A stretch of 64,000 bases of DNA from an uncultured Flavobacteriales bacterium (GTDB lineage: Bacteria; Bacteroidota; Bacteroidia; Flavobacteriales_E; Vicingaceae): assembly GCA_913056345.1 (NCBI GenBank), contig CAJXMH010000011.1, positions 1 through 64,000 of the forward strand. The letters are read 5' to 3'. Under the pieces are notes generated by a model. That model did not search any database and was not told the DNA's origin. It worked only from the letters and a program-made list of their open reading frames with translations. Below, one piece after another: positions 7,215-16,238 of this stretch. The position numbers were made by a program, and so were the translations under genes. Position 1 is the first letter of the stretch; every line of letters starts with the position of its first letter.

Positions 7215-7736
7215 ATGAAGATTTTTAGTTTCCTTATTGCCTTTTCATTTCTTGTACCTCTTTCGGCAACCCCTCTAGAGGAACTTAGAAAAGAATACAT
7301 GAAAGCCCTAAGTGACGCTGATCAAGCTCCTGAGGTTTATGAATTATTCCTTAAAGTTGAGAACCCTTCAGCAAAAGTATTAGCCTACAGAGGTGCTTTA
7401 GAGGCTATTTTAACCCGCACCACCTACAATGTATTCAAAAAGGTTAACTACCTAAAAAAGAGTAAAAAGTCTTTTGAAGAGGCAGTTAAGAAAGACCCCA
7501 ACAACCTTGAAATTCGCTTTATGCGCTTAGCGGTAGAACATGAAATACCTGACTTTTTAGGAATGAGCGAAAACATCGAGTCTGATCGTGAATTTGTGAT
7601 TAAAAATATAGATCGCTTTAAGGCGGAAAATTTCCCTAAACCAATATGCAAGCAGATCTTATCGTTTATGAAAAAGTGTAACTACTTTACTGCAAACCAA
7701 ATTCAAAAATTTAAAGGCCACTTGGCTTTGAATTAA
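7215..7736 (+). CDS. Small exported protein of unknown function
   Basis: A 173-residue protein. The ATG at 7215 is preferred over one 24 bases upstream, because it places a clean signal peptide at the N-terminus (MKIFSFLIAFSFLVPLSA before TPLEE). The mature part is alpha-helical by composition (AYRGALEAIL, KSKKSFEEAVKKDPNNLEIR), and the DPNNLEIRFMRLAVE stretch resembles a tetratricopeptide helix pair, so a TPR-like fold is possible. I do not recognise a named family. It lies 43 bases after uppP in the same direction and 12 bases before the GIN-domain gene, so it is probably part of their transcript. Confidence 0.75.
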   Translation: MKIFSFLIAFSFLVPLSATPLEELRKEYMKALSDADQAPEVYELFLKVENPSAKVLAYRGALEAILTRTTYNVFKKVNYLKKSKKSFEEAVKKDPNNLEIRFMRLAVEHEIPDFLGMSENIESDREFVIKNIDRFKAENFPKPICKQILSFMKKCNYFTANQIQKFKGHLALN

Positions 7737-7748
7737 ACTTTTCCAGCC

Positions 7749-8462
7749 ATGTTGAAATTAGCAAGCACTTTATTGGTGCTCATTTCCCTTAACTCCTCTT
7801 GTTTTTTAATAAACTGCGTAGAAGGAAAAGGCGAGATCATTGAAAAGAAGTTAAAGATTGAGACCTTCAATAAATTGAGTTTAAATGGATCGCATAAGAT
7901 TTTTCTCAGCCAAGGAAATAACCAAAGCGTGATGATCAAAGCTCAAGAAAACATTATTCAATTGCTCAATCAAGAAGTTTCAAAAGGCAAATGGAATATT
8001 GAGTTTGAACAGTGTGTAAAAACAGATGAATCAATTGAGTTTTATGTTACAGTAGTTGACCTTAAAGAACTTGAAATTGATGGTTCAGGAAGTATCATGG
8101 GTAAAACACCCATTAAAACGGAAGAATTAGATCTAGAAGTAAATGGATCAGGTGAAATGATCTTAGACCTTTTTGATGTAAAGGAGTTAGAAAGTGAAAT
8201 AAATGGCTCTGGAGACCTCAAGTTGAGTGGAAATGCCAAAGACCATATAATTGAGATCAATGGCAGTGGAGATGTGAAAGCTTTTGATTTAAAAACCGAT
8301 CAAAGTCGTATTGAAATTAATGGCTCGGGTGATGTTGACATTCATGTCTCCTATGAGCTAGAGGCAGAAATAAATGGCAGCGGAGATATTAGCTACAAGG
8401 GTGGTGTTAAAAACCTTAACACTGAAGTTAACGGCTCTGGAGATATTAAGCAATTGAATTAA
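7749..8462 (+). CDS. GIN-domain (DUF2807) adhesin-like envelope protein
   Basis: A 237-residue protein with a hydrophobic N-terminus; cysteines at 18 and 23 make a lipoprotein possible. The rest is a putative auto-transporter-adhesin head GIN domain (DUF2807). It contains seven turns of an (I/V)(D/N)GSG(D/S/E) motif spaced about every 17-25 residues (IDGSGS, VNGSGE, INGSGD four times, VNGSGD), the expected pattern of a right-handed beta-helix with Asn/Gly turns. Such proteins are common in Bacteroidota; their role is unknown. It is the last gene of the plus-strand run and ends only 4 bases from the convergent NamZ-like gene, with no hairpin between. Confidence 0.85.
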   Translation: MLKLASTLLVLISLNSSCFLINCVEGKGEIIEKKLKIETFNKLSLNGSHKIFLSQGNNQSVMIKAQENIIQLLNQEVSKGKWNIEFEQCVKTDESIEFYVTVVDLKELEIDGSGSIMGKTPIKTEELDLEVNGSGEMILDLFDVKELESEINGSGDLKLSGNAKDHIIEINGSGDVKAFDLKTDQSRIEINGSGDVDIHVSYELEAEINGSGDISYKGGVKNLNTEVNGSGDIKQLN

Positions 8463-8466
8463 GCTA

Positions 8467-9696
8467 CTATTCGGGGTAGATCAGGTAGCGTTTCCGCATA
8501 GCTCTAAAATCACTTAAGCCTTTTTGCCAAGAGGCCCGTATTTCGGCTGCAGTCATACCCTGCTTTATTTGTTTTTCTAAATTCCTATTACCAGCCAATA
8601 AGGTAAAAAAGTTTGTAAAAAATGCTTCTTTTTTTGGGTAAGCCTGATAAGAATCAATCAGATAAGTTAGGTTTAAACTATCAGCAGCAAACAAAGTGGT
8701 AAGGCTCCGTGACTTGAAACTTCTACCATAGCACTTTTGGCCTTTTAGCTTTGGTGACTTGGCTCCCTTAGTTGGTTGTGGAATAAAGGAGTATTCTAAG
8801 TCTTTAAACTTAGGATGCCCAAATTGTTGAAAGGGTTCTGATGTGCCTCTGCCAACACTTATGGGCGTACCTTCAAATAAGCACAAACTAGGATACAAAA
8901 GCACCGCCTTAGTGTTAGGTAAGTTTGGTGAAGGAGGTGTTGTGATCTCATACAGTTGATTCCGATCATAATTTTGACATACAATAAGCTGTAACTCACA
9001 TTTTACTTGATTGGACAACCAGCCCTCTTGGTTGATCATCTTAGCGTACTCCCCAATTGTCATTCCATGAACTATTGGCACTTCATGCATGCCGACAAAG
9101 GATTGATGCGCTTGCTCTAAAATTGGCCCATCCACATAATGTCCGTTCGGATTTGGACGGTCCAATAAGATTAAAGGAATCTTATTTTCAGCTGCTGCCT
9201 CCATCACATAATGCAGCGTGGAAATGTAGGTGTAAAATCTAGCCCCTACATCCTGGATGTCAAAAAGTAAAACATCAAGGCCTTCCAACTGCCTTGCGGT
9301 AGGTTTACGGTTTTTACCATATAGAGAAATCACGGGCAGACCTGTTTCAACATCAATTCCATCAGCCACTTTCTCACCCGCATCGGCATCGCCCCTAAAA
9401 CCATGCTCAGGGCTAAAAACCTTCACTACAGTTAAATTAGCAGCCAATAAACTATCAACTAAGTGTATTCCATTTATTAAGGAAGTATGGTTTCCAACAA
9501 AACCAATACGCTTTCCTTTAAGTGAAGGAAAATACAATTGGGTTTGCTCTGCTCCTATTAAAAGCTTTGGCTCAACCTTTTTATTTTGAGTGTTTTGGGA
9601 GCATGCTGCTTGGCTCAATAAGACCGTTAATAGAAAAAACAGCAAATAAATGTTTTTCCAAGAATGCAGCCTTGAATCTTTACTTTTGTTTCTCAT
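8467..9696 (-). CDS. NamZ-like exo-beta-N-acetylmuramidase (DUF1343) lipoprotein
   Basis: A 409-residue protein with an N-terminal hydrophobic segment and lipobox LSQAAC (Cys33), so it is probably lipid-anchored in the envelope. The body has the DUF1343 hallmarks: RIGFVGNHTS, VFSPEHGFRG, LLFDIQDVGARFYTY, LLDRPNP and a late GRGTSEPF. Members of this family, including NamZ (YbbC), release N-acetylmuramic acid from the non-reducing ends of peptidoglycan fragments, so a role in wall turnover or MurNAc recycling is likely. It converges on the GIN-domain gene and diverges from the permease at 9714 with only 17 bases between the two start codons. Confidence 0.85.
   Translation of the reverse strand: MRNKSKDSRLHSWKNIYLLFFLLTVLLSQAACSQNTQNKKVEPKLLIGAEQTQLYFPSLKGKRIGFVGNHTSLINGIHLVDSLLAANLTVVKVFSPEHGFRGDADAGEKVADGIDVETGLPVISLYGKNRKPTARQLEGLDVLLFDIQDVGARFYTYISTLHYVMEAAAENKIPLILLDRPNPNGHYVDGPILEQAHQSFVGMHEVPIVHGMTIGEYAKMINQEGWLSNQVKCELQLIVCQNYDRNQLYEITTPPSPNLPNTKAVLLYPSLCLFEGTPISVGRGTSEPFQQFGHPKFKDLEYSFIPQPTKGAKSPKLKGQKCYGRSFKSRSLTTLFAADSLNLTYLIDSYQAYPKKEAFFTNFFTLLAGNRNLEKQIKQGMTAAEIRASWQKGLSDFRAMRKRYLIYPE
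9681..9688 (+). promoter_or_regulatory. Predicted -7 element for the LolC/E-like gene, inside the NamZ-like gene
   Basis: TACTTTTG matches TAnnTTTG and lies 25 bases before the TTG start at 9714. It overlaps the first codons of the divergent minus-strand gene. No convincing -33 element. Confidence 0.4.
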
Positions 9697-9713
9697 TCTA
9701 GCGTACCATCACT

Positions 9714-10931
9714 TTGGGATTTGAACTTTATTTTGCAAAAAGAATCATCCGAGGCGGAAAAAATTCCTTTTCTAAGCCAATAATACGCATTTCAATATTA
9801 GCGATTAGCTTAGGTATCGCCATGATGACCATTTCTTTAGCCATAGTTGAAGGTTTTCAAGAAGAAATTGAAAAGAAGGTAGTGGGTTTTGGATCCCATA
9901 TCCAAATCACAAATTACCAATCAAAAGGCATGCTAGAAAGTAAAGGTATTAACCGTAATAGAGCGGCTTATGCTGAAATAAGAGCCATAGAAGGAGTTGA
10001 GCACGTGCAAGCCTATGCCTACAAAGGGGCAATTTTGCAGGCTAACGAAACCAATTACGGAGCTGTCTTAAAAGGCGTTAGCTATGATTACAACTGGGAC
10101 TTTTTTACCCAATACCTTACAGCGGGAAAACGCCTCAATCCCGACTCTCAACAAGTTGACCAAGGAGTAATTTTATCTGAGCACATCGCCAATAAATTAC
10201 AATTAGAAGTTGGTGATGATTTGCTGATCTATTTCGCACAACAACCTGCACGACTGAGAAAATTACAAGTAAAGGGTCTGTACAATACCGGTTTGGGAGA
10301 AATGGATGAGCAAATCATTTTGATAGACTTAGCACATATCCAAAAAATTAATGGTTGGGATGAAGAGATTGTTGGTGGCCTTGAAGTGCTCATAAATGAC
10401 CTAGATGATATAGCTAGCCTTAATGAACAAGTTTATCAAAAGGTAGATTACGATCTGAGCACTCATCCTATTACTGATACAAGACCTGACATTTTTAATT
10501 GGTTGGAATTACAAGATGTAAATGTGATCATCATCATTTCCTTATTGGTCTTAGTTTGTGGTATTGATATGATTTCTGCCCTACTCATCCTGATCCTCGA
10601 AAAGAGCAAGCTTATCGGAATATTAAAAGCTATAGGTGCGAAAAACAAGAGTATCCGAAAGGTATTTATTTACCATGCAGCATATCTAATCATTGCAGGT
10701 CTAGTGATTGGTAACTTCTTAGGCATTGGCCTTAGTTTGCTGCAAGAAAATTTTGGCTTCATGCGCCTACCTAAAGAAGCATATTTTATTGATCAGGTTC
10801 CCATTAAACTAAACTTTGGCAAATTGCTCCTACTAAATTTAGGCACACTCGCGGCTTGTTTGTTAATGTTACTCATCCCTTCAAACATTGTGGCCTCAAT
10901 TAGCCCGGTCAAAACTCTTCGTTTTGATTAA
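9714..10931 (+). CDS. LolC/LolE-like ABC transporter permease
   Basis: A 405-residue inner-membrane protein with the FtsX/MacB permease layout: one transmembrane helix near residues 22-45 (ISILAISLGIAMMTISLA), a large periplasmic domain, then three helices around 270-300, 315-345 and 370-395. The opening FELYFAKRIIRGGKNSFSKP and the segment ILILEKSKLIGILKAIGAKN are typical of LolC/E proteins, which extract lipoproteins from the inner membrane together with the ATPase LolD. No ATPase gene is nearby. The start is a TTG (9714-9716), because no ATG stands at the right place and the family starts just before this segment. Confidence 0.85.
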   Translation: MGFELYFAKRIIRGGKNSFSKPIIRISILAISLGIAMMTISLAIVEGFQEEIEKKVVGFGSHIQITNYQSKGMLESKGINRNRAAYAEIRAIEGVEHVQAYAYKGAILQANETNYGAVLKGVSYDYNWDFFTQYLTAGKRLNPDSQQVDQGVILSEHIANKLQLEVGDDLLIYFAQQPARLRKLQVKGLYNTGLGEMDEQIILIDLAHIQKINGWDEEIVGGLEVLINDLDDIASLNEQVYQKVDYDLSTHPITDTRPDIFNWLELQDVNVIIIISLLVLVCGIDMISALLILILEKSKLIGILKAIGAKNKSIRKVFIYHAAYLIIAGLVIGNFLGIGLSLLQENFGFMRLPKEAYFIDQVPIKLNFGKLLLLNLGTLAACLLMLLIPSNIVASISPVKTLRFD

Positions 10932-10967
10932 AAACAGCCCAAAAATAAGCTTAAATTAAAGCAGCAG

Positions 10968-11001
10968 TTTGAGCCTTACCGAATGGCTTTACTTAACTTT
11001 G
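10968..11001 (+). promoter_or_regulatory. Predicted promoter for cystathionine beta-synthase gene
   Basis: TTTG (10968-10971), 22 bases, then TAACTTTG (10994-11001), an exact TAnnTTTG. The ATG follows 19 bases later, giving a short leader. Confidence 0.65.
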
Positions 11002-11020
11002 TAAGTTGAAACAGTTTAGC

Positions 11021-12388
11021 ATGAAATATTACAATAATATACTCGAAACCATAGGCAACACACCTTTGGTAAAATTCAATAAACTCACTAAAGATATTCC
11101 GGCAACGGTTCTAGCCAAGGTTGAGACCTTCAATCCGGGACATAGCACTAAAGACCGCATGGCTCTAAAAATGGTTGAAGATGCCGAAAAAGCAGGTTTA
11201 TTGAAACCCGGTGGAACCATCATTGAAGGAACCTCAGGAAATACGGGAATGGGTTTAGCTTTAGCGGCTATTGTGAAAGGATACAAATTGATCTGCACCC
11301 TAGCCGATAAACAGTCAAAAGAGAAAATGGATATCTTAAGAGCAATGGGCGCAGAAGTTATCGTTTGTCCAACCAATGTAGCTTCAGACGATCCACGTTC
11401 TTACTATTCTGTTGCTCGAAAATTGAACGAAGAAATCCCCAATTCCTTTTATCCCAACCAATACGATAACCTATCTAATCGGACGGCTCATTACGAACAA
11501 ACTGGTCCTGAGATTTGGGAACAAACAGAAGGAAAGATTACGCACTTTGTAGTTGGAGTTGGTACAGGAGGAACTATTTCAGGTGTAGCTAAATACCTAA
11601 AAGAAAAAAATCCCGATATCAAAATATGGGGAATCGACACCTACGGTTCGGTCTTTAAAAAGTACCATGAAACTGGAGAGTTCGATGAAAATGAAATCTA
11701 CTCCTATATAACAGAAGGAATTGGAGAAGACATACTACCAAAGAATGTTGACTTCGACCTTATAGACCATTTTGAAAAAGTAACAGACAAGGACGGTGTA
11801 ATTATGACTCGTCGCTTAGCCCGCGAAGAAGGGTTCTTTATGGGTAATTCTGCAGGATCAGCAGTTGCCGGTCTACTCCAATTGAAAGACCAGTTAAAGG
11901 AAGATGATGTGGTAGTCGTGCTTTTCCACGATCACGGTAGTCGATATGTAGGTAAAATGTTCAACGACGATTGGGTAAGAGATCGTGGCTTTATGGAAAC
12001 TGAAAAAGTTAATGCCATGAGCTTGATCAGCTCGCATAAAGGAAAGCGCTTGATCACAGCTGCACCCGATGAGACCCTTTGTGAAGTGTTGAATAAAATG
12101 ACAAAATATGATATTTCGCAAGTGCCTGTAAAAGATGGCGATGAGTTTGTTGGCTCCATTAATGACTCCATCTACACGCGTATGATCAATGAACCTGAGC
12201 TCAAGGATACCGCAGTGAAAGAAATTATGGAAGCCCCTTATGAGTTCGTAGATGGTAATTCTTCTTTAGATGAGATTGCAAAGAAAATTGACAAGAAACA
12301 CAGAGCAGTCATGGTGAAAGATCGCTCGGGAGAAGTTAACATCATAACCATTCAAGATATTATCGCTTCATTAACACCCAAAACATAG
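11021..12388 (+). CDS. Cystathionine beta-synthase with C-terminal CBS domains
   Basis: A 455-residue PLP enzyme. The ATG at 11021 is chosen over a TTG five codons upstream, because it follows the promoter and opens with the family start (YNNILETIGNTPLVKF). The fold-type II core has the PLP lysine in HSTKDRMA (Lys44), the substrate loop GTSGNTGMGLA (70-80) and the phosphate cup GVGTGGTISG. The last ~120 residues form two CBS motifs (ISQVPVKDGDEFVGSI, HRAVMVKDRSGEVNII), as in eukaryotic and some bacterial cystathionine beta-synthases and unlike plain cysteine synthase. It likely joins serine and homocysteine to cystathionine, or acts as an O-acetylserine-dependent cysteine synthase; the CBS pair suggests adenosyl-ligand control. 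Confidence 0.85.
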   Translation: MKYYNNILETIGNTPLVKFNKLTKDIPATVLAKVETFNPGHSTKDRMALKMVEDAEKAGLLKPGGTIIEGTSGNTGMGLALAAIVKGYKLICTLADKQSKEKMDILRAMGAEVIVCPTNVASDDPRSYYSVARKLNEEIPNSFYPNQYDNLSNRTAHYEQTGPEIWEQTEGKITHFVVGVGTGGTISGVAKYLKEKNPDIKIWGIDTYGSVFKKYHETGEFDENEIYSYITEGIGEDILPKNVDFDLIDHFEKVTDKDGVIMTRRLAREEGFFMGNSAGSAVAGLLQLKDQLKEDDVVVVLFHDHGSRYVGKMFNDDWVRDRGFMETEKVNAMSLISSHKGKRLITAAPDETLCEVLNKMTKYDISQVPVKDGDEFVGSINDSIYTRMINEPELKDTAVKEIMEAPYEFVDGNSSLDEIAKKIDKKHRAVMVKDRSGEVNIITIQDIIASLTPKT

Positions 12389-12476
12389 CACCGTTAAACT
12401 GTTGCTTTTAACCGAATAAAAAAGAAGCGCTACCCGGTTTTTTTATTTCACTACTTTTAAGTTGTAGAAATTTTTT

Positions 12477-14750
12477 ATGAGAAAAGCCTTTAGCCTAATT
12501 TGTTTGCTGTTAGCACTGCAACTTCAAGCTCAAAAGATTGGCTTGGTGCTTAGTGGTGGTGGAGCATCAGGTATGGCGCATATTGGTGTTCTAAAGGCGC
12601 TTGAGAGCAATCAAATTAAAGTTGACTATATCGTTGGAACATCAGTTGGTGCTCTAATTGGGGGCTTGTATGCTTCAGGCTACTCCCCTGAACAAATCGA
12701 AGCGATAGTTACTTCGAAAGACTTTAGAAATTCAGCCAATGGCGAAATAAAGTCTAAGTACGCTTTCTTCCTGAAGAAAAGTGATCCCAATGCCAGCATG
12801 ATTAGCTGGAACTTTAAGGTAGACTCACTTTTTGAAGCCAATATCCCCACAAACTTTGTTTCGCCTACTTCAATTGATTTTGGTCTTCTCAAGTTATTTG
12901 CCCAAGCAAATGCCACAGCAAATGGAGACTTTGACCAGCTCATGATTCCCTTTAGGTGTATTGCCTCCAACATAAGTGAACGCAAACAAGAAGTTCTTGC
13001 TGAGGGTGACCTAGCGTCTGCAATTAGAGCATCTATGACTTACCCTTTTTACCTTTCACCTATAACCTTAAATGGAGACTTGATGTTTGATGGTGGACTT
13101 TACAACAATTTCCCGGTAGATGTGATGTGTAAGGAATTCCAGCCCGACTATATCATCGCATCTAACGTAAGCACTGAAACTCCTCCCCCTGATCCTGATA
13201 ATTTGATCTCACAAGTAAAAAGCATGTTGATTAAGAGTCCTGACTACAAGATTGACTGTGCGGATGGTGTCATAATCAATTCTAATGTTGAAGATATTTC
13301 GACTTTTGACTTTTACCACAATCAAGATGCTATTCAAAGAGGTTTTGAAAGTTGTCAGAATTCAATGCCAGAAATTATGTTGACGGTCAATGCTAGCGAG
13401 AAACAACTAATTGACTCAACTAGACAAAGCTTTCGCAAAAAGCATCCTGAATTAATTTTTAACGAACTTGATTTTAGCGGGCTCAATAAAAACCAAACCA
13501 AGTACTTCAAAAAACGGCTTCAAGCAACTGGACAGCAATTCAAGGCAGAAAATTTGGAAAAAGAAATTATGATGCTAGCCTCTGATGAAAAAGTCAAGAG
13601 TATTTATCCTGTGGCACAATTTTCACCTTTGGATACCGCCTTTAAAGTTTCCTTGGAAGTGAAAAAAGAGAAACCCTTCAAAGCGAGTTTCGGCGGAATA
13701 ATTTCTACCAAACCTTTTAGCACCGGCTTTTTTGAGCTCGACTATAATGTTTTAAAATCTACTGGGCTAAAGGCACATGGTAACATATACTTTGGTAGTT
13801 TTTATAGTTCAGCGGAAGCAGGATTGAGATGGGATGTTCCTTTCGATTTTCCTTTTTACATCGAATCCCAGTTTACTGTTAATCAGTTCGATTATTTCAA
13901 CTCAAATTCAACTTTTATCGAGGAAAATGATCCGCCTTACATCATTGATTCTGAAAATTACTGGGAGAGTTCCATCAACCTACCTGTTCTCACCAAAGGA
14001 AAACTAAGTTTTGGTGCTGCATATGTCTGGCAAGAATTCGATTATTATCAAAGTGACAATTTTGAGCGTGGAGACACTTCAGACATTACTTTATTTGAAG
14101 GATACAGCACTTTTGCAAAGTATGAATTCAACTCTCTTAACAGAAAAATGTATGCCAATAAAGGAAGTAAACTAAGCTTCCGATTTAGATACATGGACGG
14201 GAGAGAAAATACTACGCCTGGATCTACGGCAGAAATCAAAGAGCCGAGCCGGGATCAACATGACTGGATTACCATTCAACTGAACTATGACAAGTACTTC
14301 TTTAGCAACGGAAACTTTCGTCTAGGCACCTCTTTGCATGGGGTTTATTCAGACCTTCCTTTCTTTCAAAACTATACCGCTACCATTCTTTCGGCACCTT
14401 CCTTTAATCCCCTACCAGAAAACTTTACCCTTTTTAGAGAAGAGTATAGAGCGATTAGTTTTCTTGGCGGAGGAGCAAAAGCGATCTACAGTTACCGTGA
14501 TTTGATCGACTTTAGGTTAGAAGCATACGTATTTCAACCCTACCAATCTTTATCAAGAGGAATAGATGGATCAGTTAGTTTGGGGCAGGAGGTATCTAAT
14601 CGAGAATACATAGGAACATTCACTGCAGTCTATCACAGCAGGATTGGCCCGCTTGCAGCAAATCTAAATTATTTCCAAAGCGGTACACCCGAGCTCAGTT
14701 TTTTAATGCATTTTGGCTATCTTATCTTCAATAAAAGAGCAAAAGATTAA
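12477..14750 (+). CDS. Patatin-like phospholipase fused to POTRA and outer-membrane beta-barrel
   Basis: A 757-residue protein with a signal peptide (MRKAFSLICLLLALQLQA). The patatin domain follows directly: oxyanion loop SGGGASGMAHIG (26-37), nucleophile elbow GTSVG (Ser56) and catalytic DGG near residue 205 (MFDGGLYNNFPVD). A POTRA-like section (ELDFSGLNKNQ, about 325-395) leads into a C-terminal ~350-residue barrel of the BamA/Omp85 surface-antigen type, rich in aromatic strand motifs (FELDYNVLKSTGLKAHGNIY). The order patatin, POTRA, 16-strand barrel is that of PlpD-type (type Vd) autotransporters. The Ser-Asp dyad is intact, so lipid hydrolysis at the outer membrane is expected; whether the enzyme is displayed or stays periplasmic cannot be told. 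Confidence 0.88.
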   Translation: MRKAFSLICLLLALQLQAQKIGLVLSGGGASGMAHIGVLKALESNQIKVDYIVGTSVGALIGGLYASGYSPEQIEAIVTSKDFRNSANGEIKSKYAFFLKKSDPNASMISWNFKVDSLFEANIPTNFVSPTSIDFGLLKLFAQANATANGDFDQLMIPFRCIASNISERKQEVLAEGDLASAIRASMTYPFYLSPITLNGDLMFDGGLYNNFPVDVMCKEFQPDYIIASNVSTETPPPDPDNLISQVKSMLIKSPDYKIDCADGVIINSNVEDISTFDFYHNQDAIQRGFESCQNSMPEIMLTVNASEKQLIDSTRQSFRKKHPELIFNELDFSGLNKNQTKYFKKRLQATGQQFKAENLEKEIMMLASDEKVKSIYPVAQFSPLDTAFKVSLEVKKEKPFKASFGGIISTKPFSTGFFELDYNVLKSTGLKAHGNIYFGSFYSSAEAGLRWDVPFDFPFYIESQFTVNQFDYFNSNSTFIEENDPPYIIDSENYWESSINLPVLTKGKLSFGAAYVWQEFDYYQSDNFERGDTSDITLFEGYSTFAKYEFNSLNRKMYANKGSKLSFRFRYMDGRENTTPGSTAEIKEPSRDQHDWITIQLNYDKYFFSNGNFRLGTSLHGVYSDLPFFQNYTATILSAPSFNPLPENFTLFREEYRAISFLGGGAKAIYSYRDLIDFRLEAYVFQPYQSLSRGIDGSVSLGQEVSNREYIGTFTAVYHSRIGPLAANLNYFQSGTPELSFLMHFGYLIFNKRAKD

Positions 14751-14762
14751 AAAGTGAGCTTA

Positions 14763-15071
14763 ATGAAATTTATTCATCAGTTACCAAATTGGCCCTTTAC
14801 CCTTTTTTGCGTTTTTATTATTTGGGTCTTACTGAGGTTTCAAGTTTTCACACCCACACATACAAGTTGTGCTATAAAAGCCTATACGGGTTTAGACTGT
14901 CTGGGCTGTGGCACCAGCAGCAGTATACATCATATATTGAATGGGAATTTTGTCCTTGCATTAGAAGAGAATCCACTAGGCTATCTGGCAATTTTGTTGG
15001 GTGTCACTTTCGGTATTTTACTATTAATTAAAAATATAAATCATGGAAAATTTAGAAAGGCCAATCCTTGA
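14763..15071 (+). CDS. DUF2752 small membrane protein
   Basis: A 102-residue protein starting at the ATG at 14763 (a GTG at 14754 is the alternative). It has two hydrophobic helices, about residues 10-28 and 75-95, separated by a short loop with the DUF2752 cysteine signature GLDCLGCGTSSSIH. The family is widespread in Bacteroidota and of unknown function. It starts 12 bases after the patatin-barrel gene and overlaps the next gene by 29 bases, so the three are probably translated from one transcript. Confidence 0.75.
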   Translation: MKFIHQLPNWPFTLFCVFIIWVLLRFQVFTPTHTSCAIKAYTGLDCLGCGTSSSIHHILNGNFVLALEENPLGYLAILLGVTFGILLLIKNINHGKFRKANP

Positions 15072-15831
15072 GGGATATTCCTTAAACCCCTCTCTATATT
15101 TAAAGAAAGCATGGGCTTCATTCAACCAAGAAGCTGGCACTTTTATTGGCATGACGCTGCTCTTTTTTGTTTTACAAATTGCTTTGTCATATATCCCTTT
15201 CTTATCCTTACTATCCAATTTTGTTACTTCTTGCTTCACAGCAGGATACTACATTTACCTTAGGAATATGGAAGATAGTAATCAGCAAGCTAAACAGTTC
15301 TTTGATGGCTTTTTATATTTTAAGGACATTTTCCTTTATCTCATAACTTTCCTATTATTGTTGGCGCCTGTCATTATCTTGATACTACTCGTCGCTTTAC
15401 CTTCAACAGAGTTCATTGGGAGTTTTGTGGGTGCCATAACAAGCGATCAGCCTGCATTAGCAATAGAGAATCTAGATTTCCCCAATTTGCCAATAACGTT
15501 TTCCATAGGTGTTATTATTTTGGCGCTACTCGCCATATACCTGAGCGTTTCATACCTCTTTGTTTTGCCGCTTATTGTTGATGGTAAACAATCCTTTTGG
15601 ACAGCGATGGAGTTAAGCAGGCAAACTGTGAGTCAGCGTTTTTTAGAAATTCTAGCCTATTTAATTGTGACAATCATAGCTTTCTTTCTAGTAAGTATTG
15701 TAACCTGCTTCGTTGGTGCTTTAGTAGCTTCTCCTCTTTTATACTGTATTCTTTTTGAGGCTTATAAGGATGTTTTCAGTCAGCATGAAGCAAATAGTGA
15801 AGATGAAAATCACTTAATAGATCAGGAATAA
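15043..15831 (+). CDS. Polytopic membrane protein of unknown function
   Basis: A 262-residue protein with about six hydrophobic segments (roughly 32-60, 65-80, 98-125, 150-180, 180-200, 208-245) and a charged C-terminal tail. The first ~30 residues are polar and probably cytoplasmic. It resembles the loosely defined group of Bacteroidota membrane proteins found next to DUF2752 genes; no catalytic motif is visible. It overlaps the DUF2752 gene by 29 bases in a different frame, so the two products may be translationally coupled. It ends at a bidirectional terminator. Confidence 0.65.
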   Translation: MENLERPILEGYSLNPSLYLKKAWASFNQEAGTFIGMTLLFFVLQIALSYIPFLSLLSNFVTSCFTAGYYIYLRNMEDSNQQAKQFFDGFLYFKDIFLYLITFLLLLAPVIILILLVALPSTEFIGSFVGAITSDQPALAIENLDFPNLPITFSIGVIILALLAIYLSVSYLFVLPLIVDGKQSFWTAMELSRQTVSQRFLEILAYLIVTIIAFFLVSIVTCFVGALVASPLLYCILFEAYKDVFSQHEANSEDENHLIDQE

Positions 15832-15851
15832 ATCAAAATCTAGCGTATAAA

Positions 15852-15877
15852 AAAAGGCCTTCTTTTGAAGGCCTTTT
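15852..15877. terminator. Bidirectional terminator between convergent genes
   Basis: An 11-bp stem (AAAAGGCCTTC and GAAGGCCTTTT) with a four-base TTTT loop and A/T runs on both sides. It can serve the plus-strand membrane gene and the minus-strand rpoBC-DUF3467 transcript. Confidence 0.85.
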
Positions 15878-15899
15878 CTATTTTAAATATGAAATTGAT

Positions 15900-16226
15900 T
15901 TAAGCTTCTGCTTTTGGTCCTCCAAAATTCATTGGAAATTGCGGACCATCAGCATCTTTAATTTCTCCTTGCTGCGATTCAAACTTTGAGATATTGTCTT
16001 GCAAAGCTCTCATTAAACGCTTAGCGTGCTGGGGAGTCATCATGATGCGTGACTTAACCTTTGCCTTTGGTAGGCCAGGTAACACTTTTATAAAGTCAAA
16101 CACGAATTCTGAATTAGAATGGCTAATGATTGCTAAATTGGAATAAGTCCCTTCAGCTACCTCCTCATTCAATTCTATGTTGAGTTTGTCTCCCTGTTGT
16201 GGGTTATTGTTATTATCGTCACTCAT
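15900..16226 (-). CDS. DUF3467 protein downstream of rpoC
   Basis: A 108-residue soluble protein of the DUF3467 family. Visible features are an acidic/Asn-rich N-terminus, the core TYSNLAIISHSNSEFVFDF and the helical motif MMTPQHAKRLMRAL near residues 62-76. Its place 12 bases after rpoC is conserved in many Bacteroidota, which suggests cotranscription with RNA polymerase genes and possibly a role tied to transcription, but no function is established. The transcript ends at the terminator at 15852-15877. Confidence 0.85.
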   Translation of the reverse strand: MSDDNNNNPQQGDKLNIELNEEVAEGTYSNLAIISHSNSEFVFDFIKVLPGLPKAKVKSRIMMTPQHAKRLMRALQDNISKFESQQGEIKDADGPQFPMNFGGPKAEA

Positions 16227-16238
16227 ATTGCTTATTCT

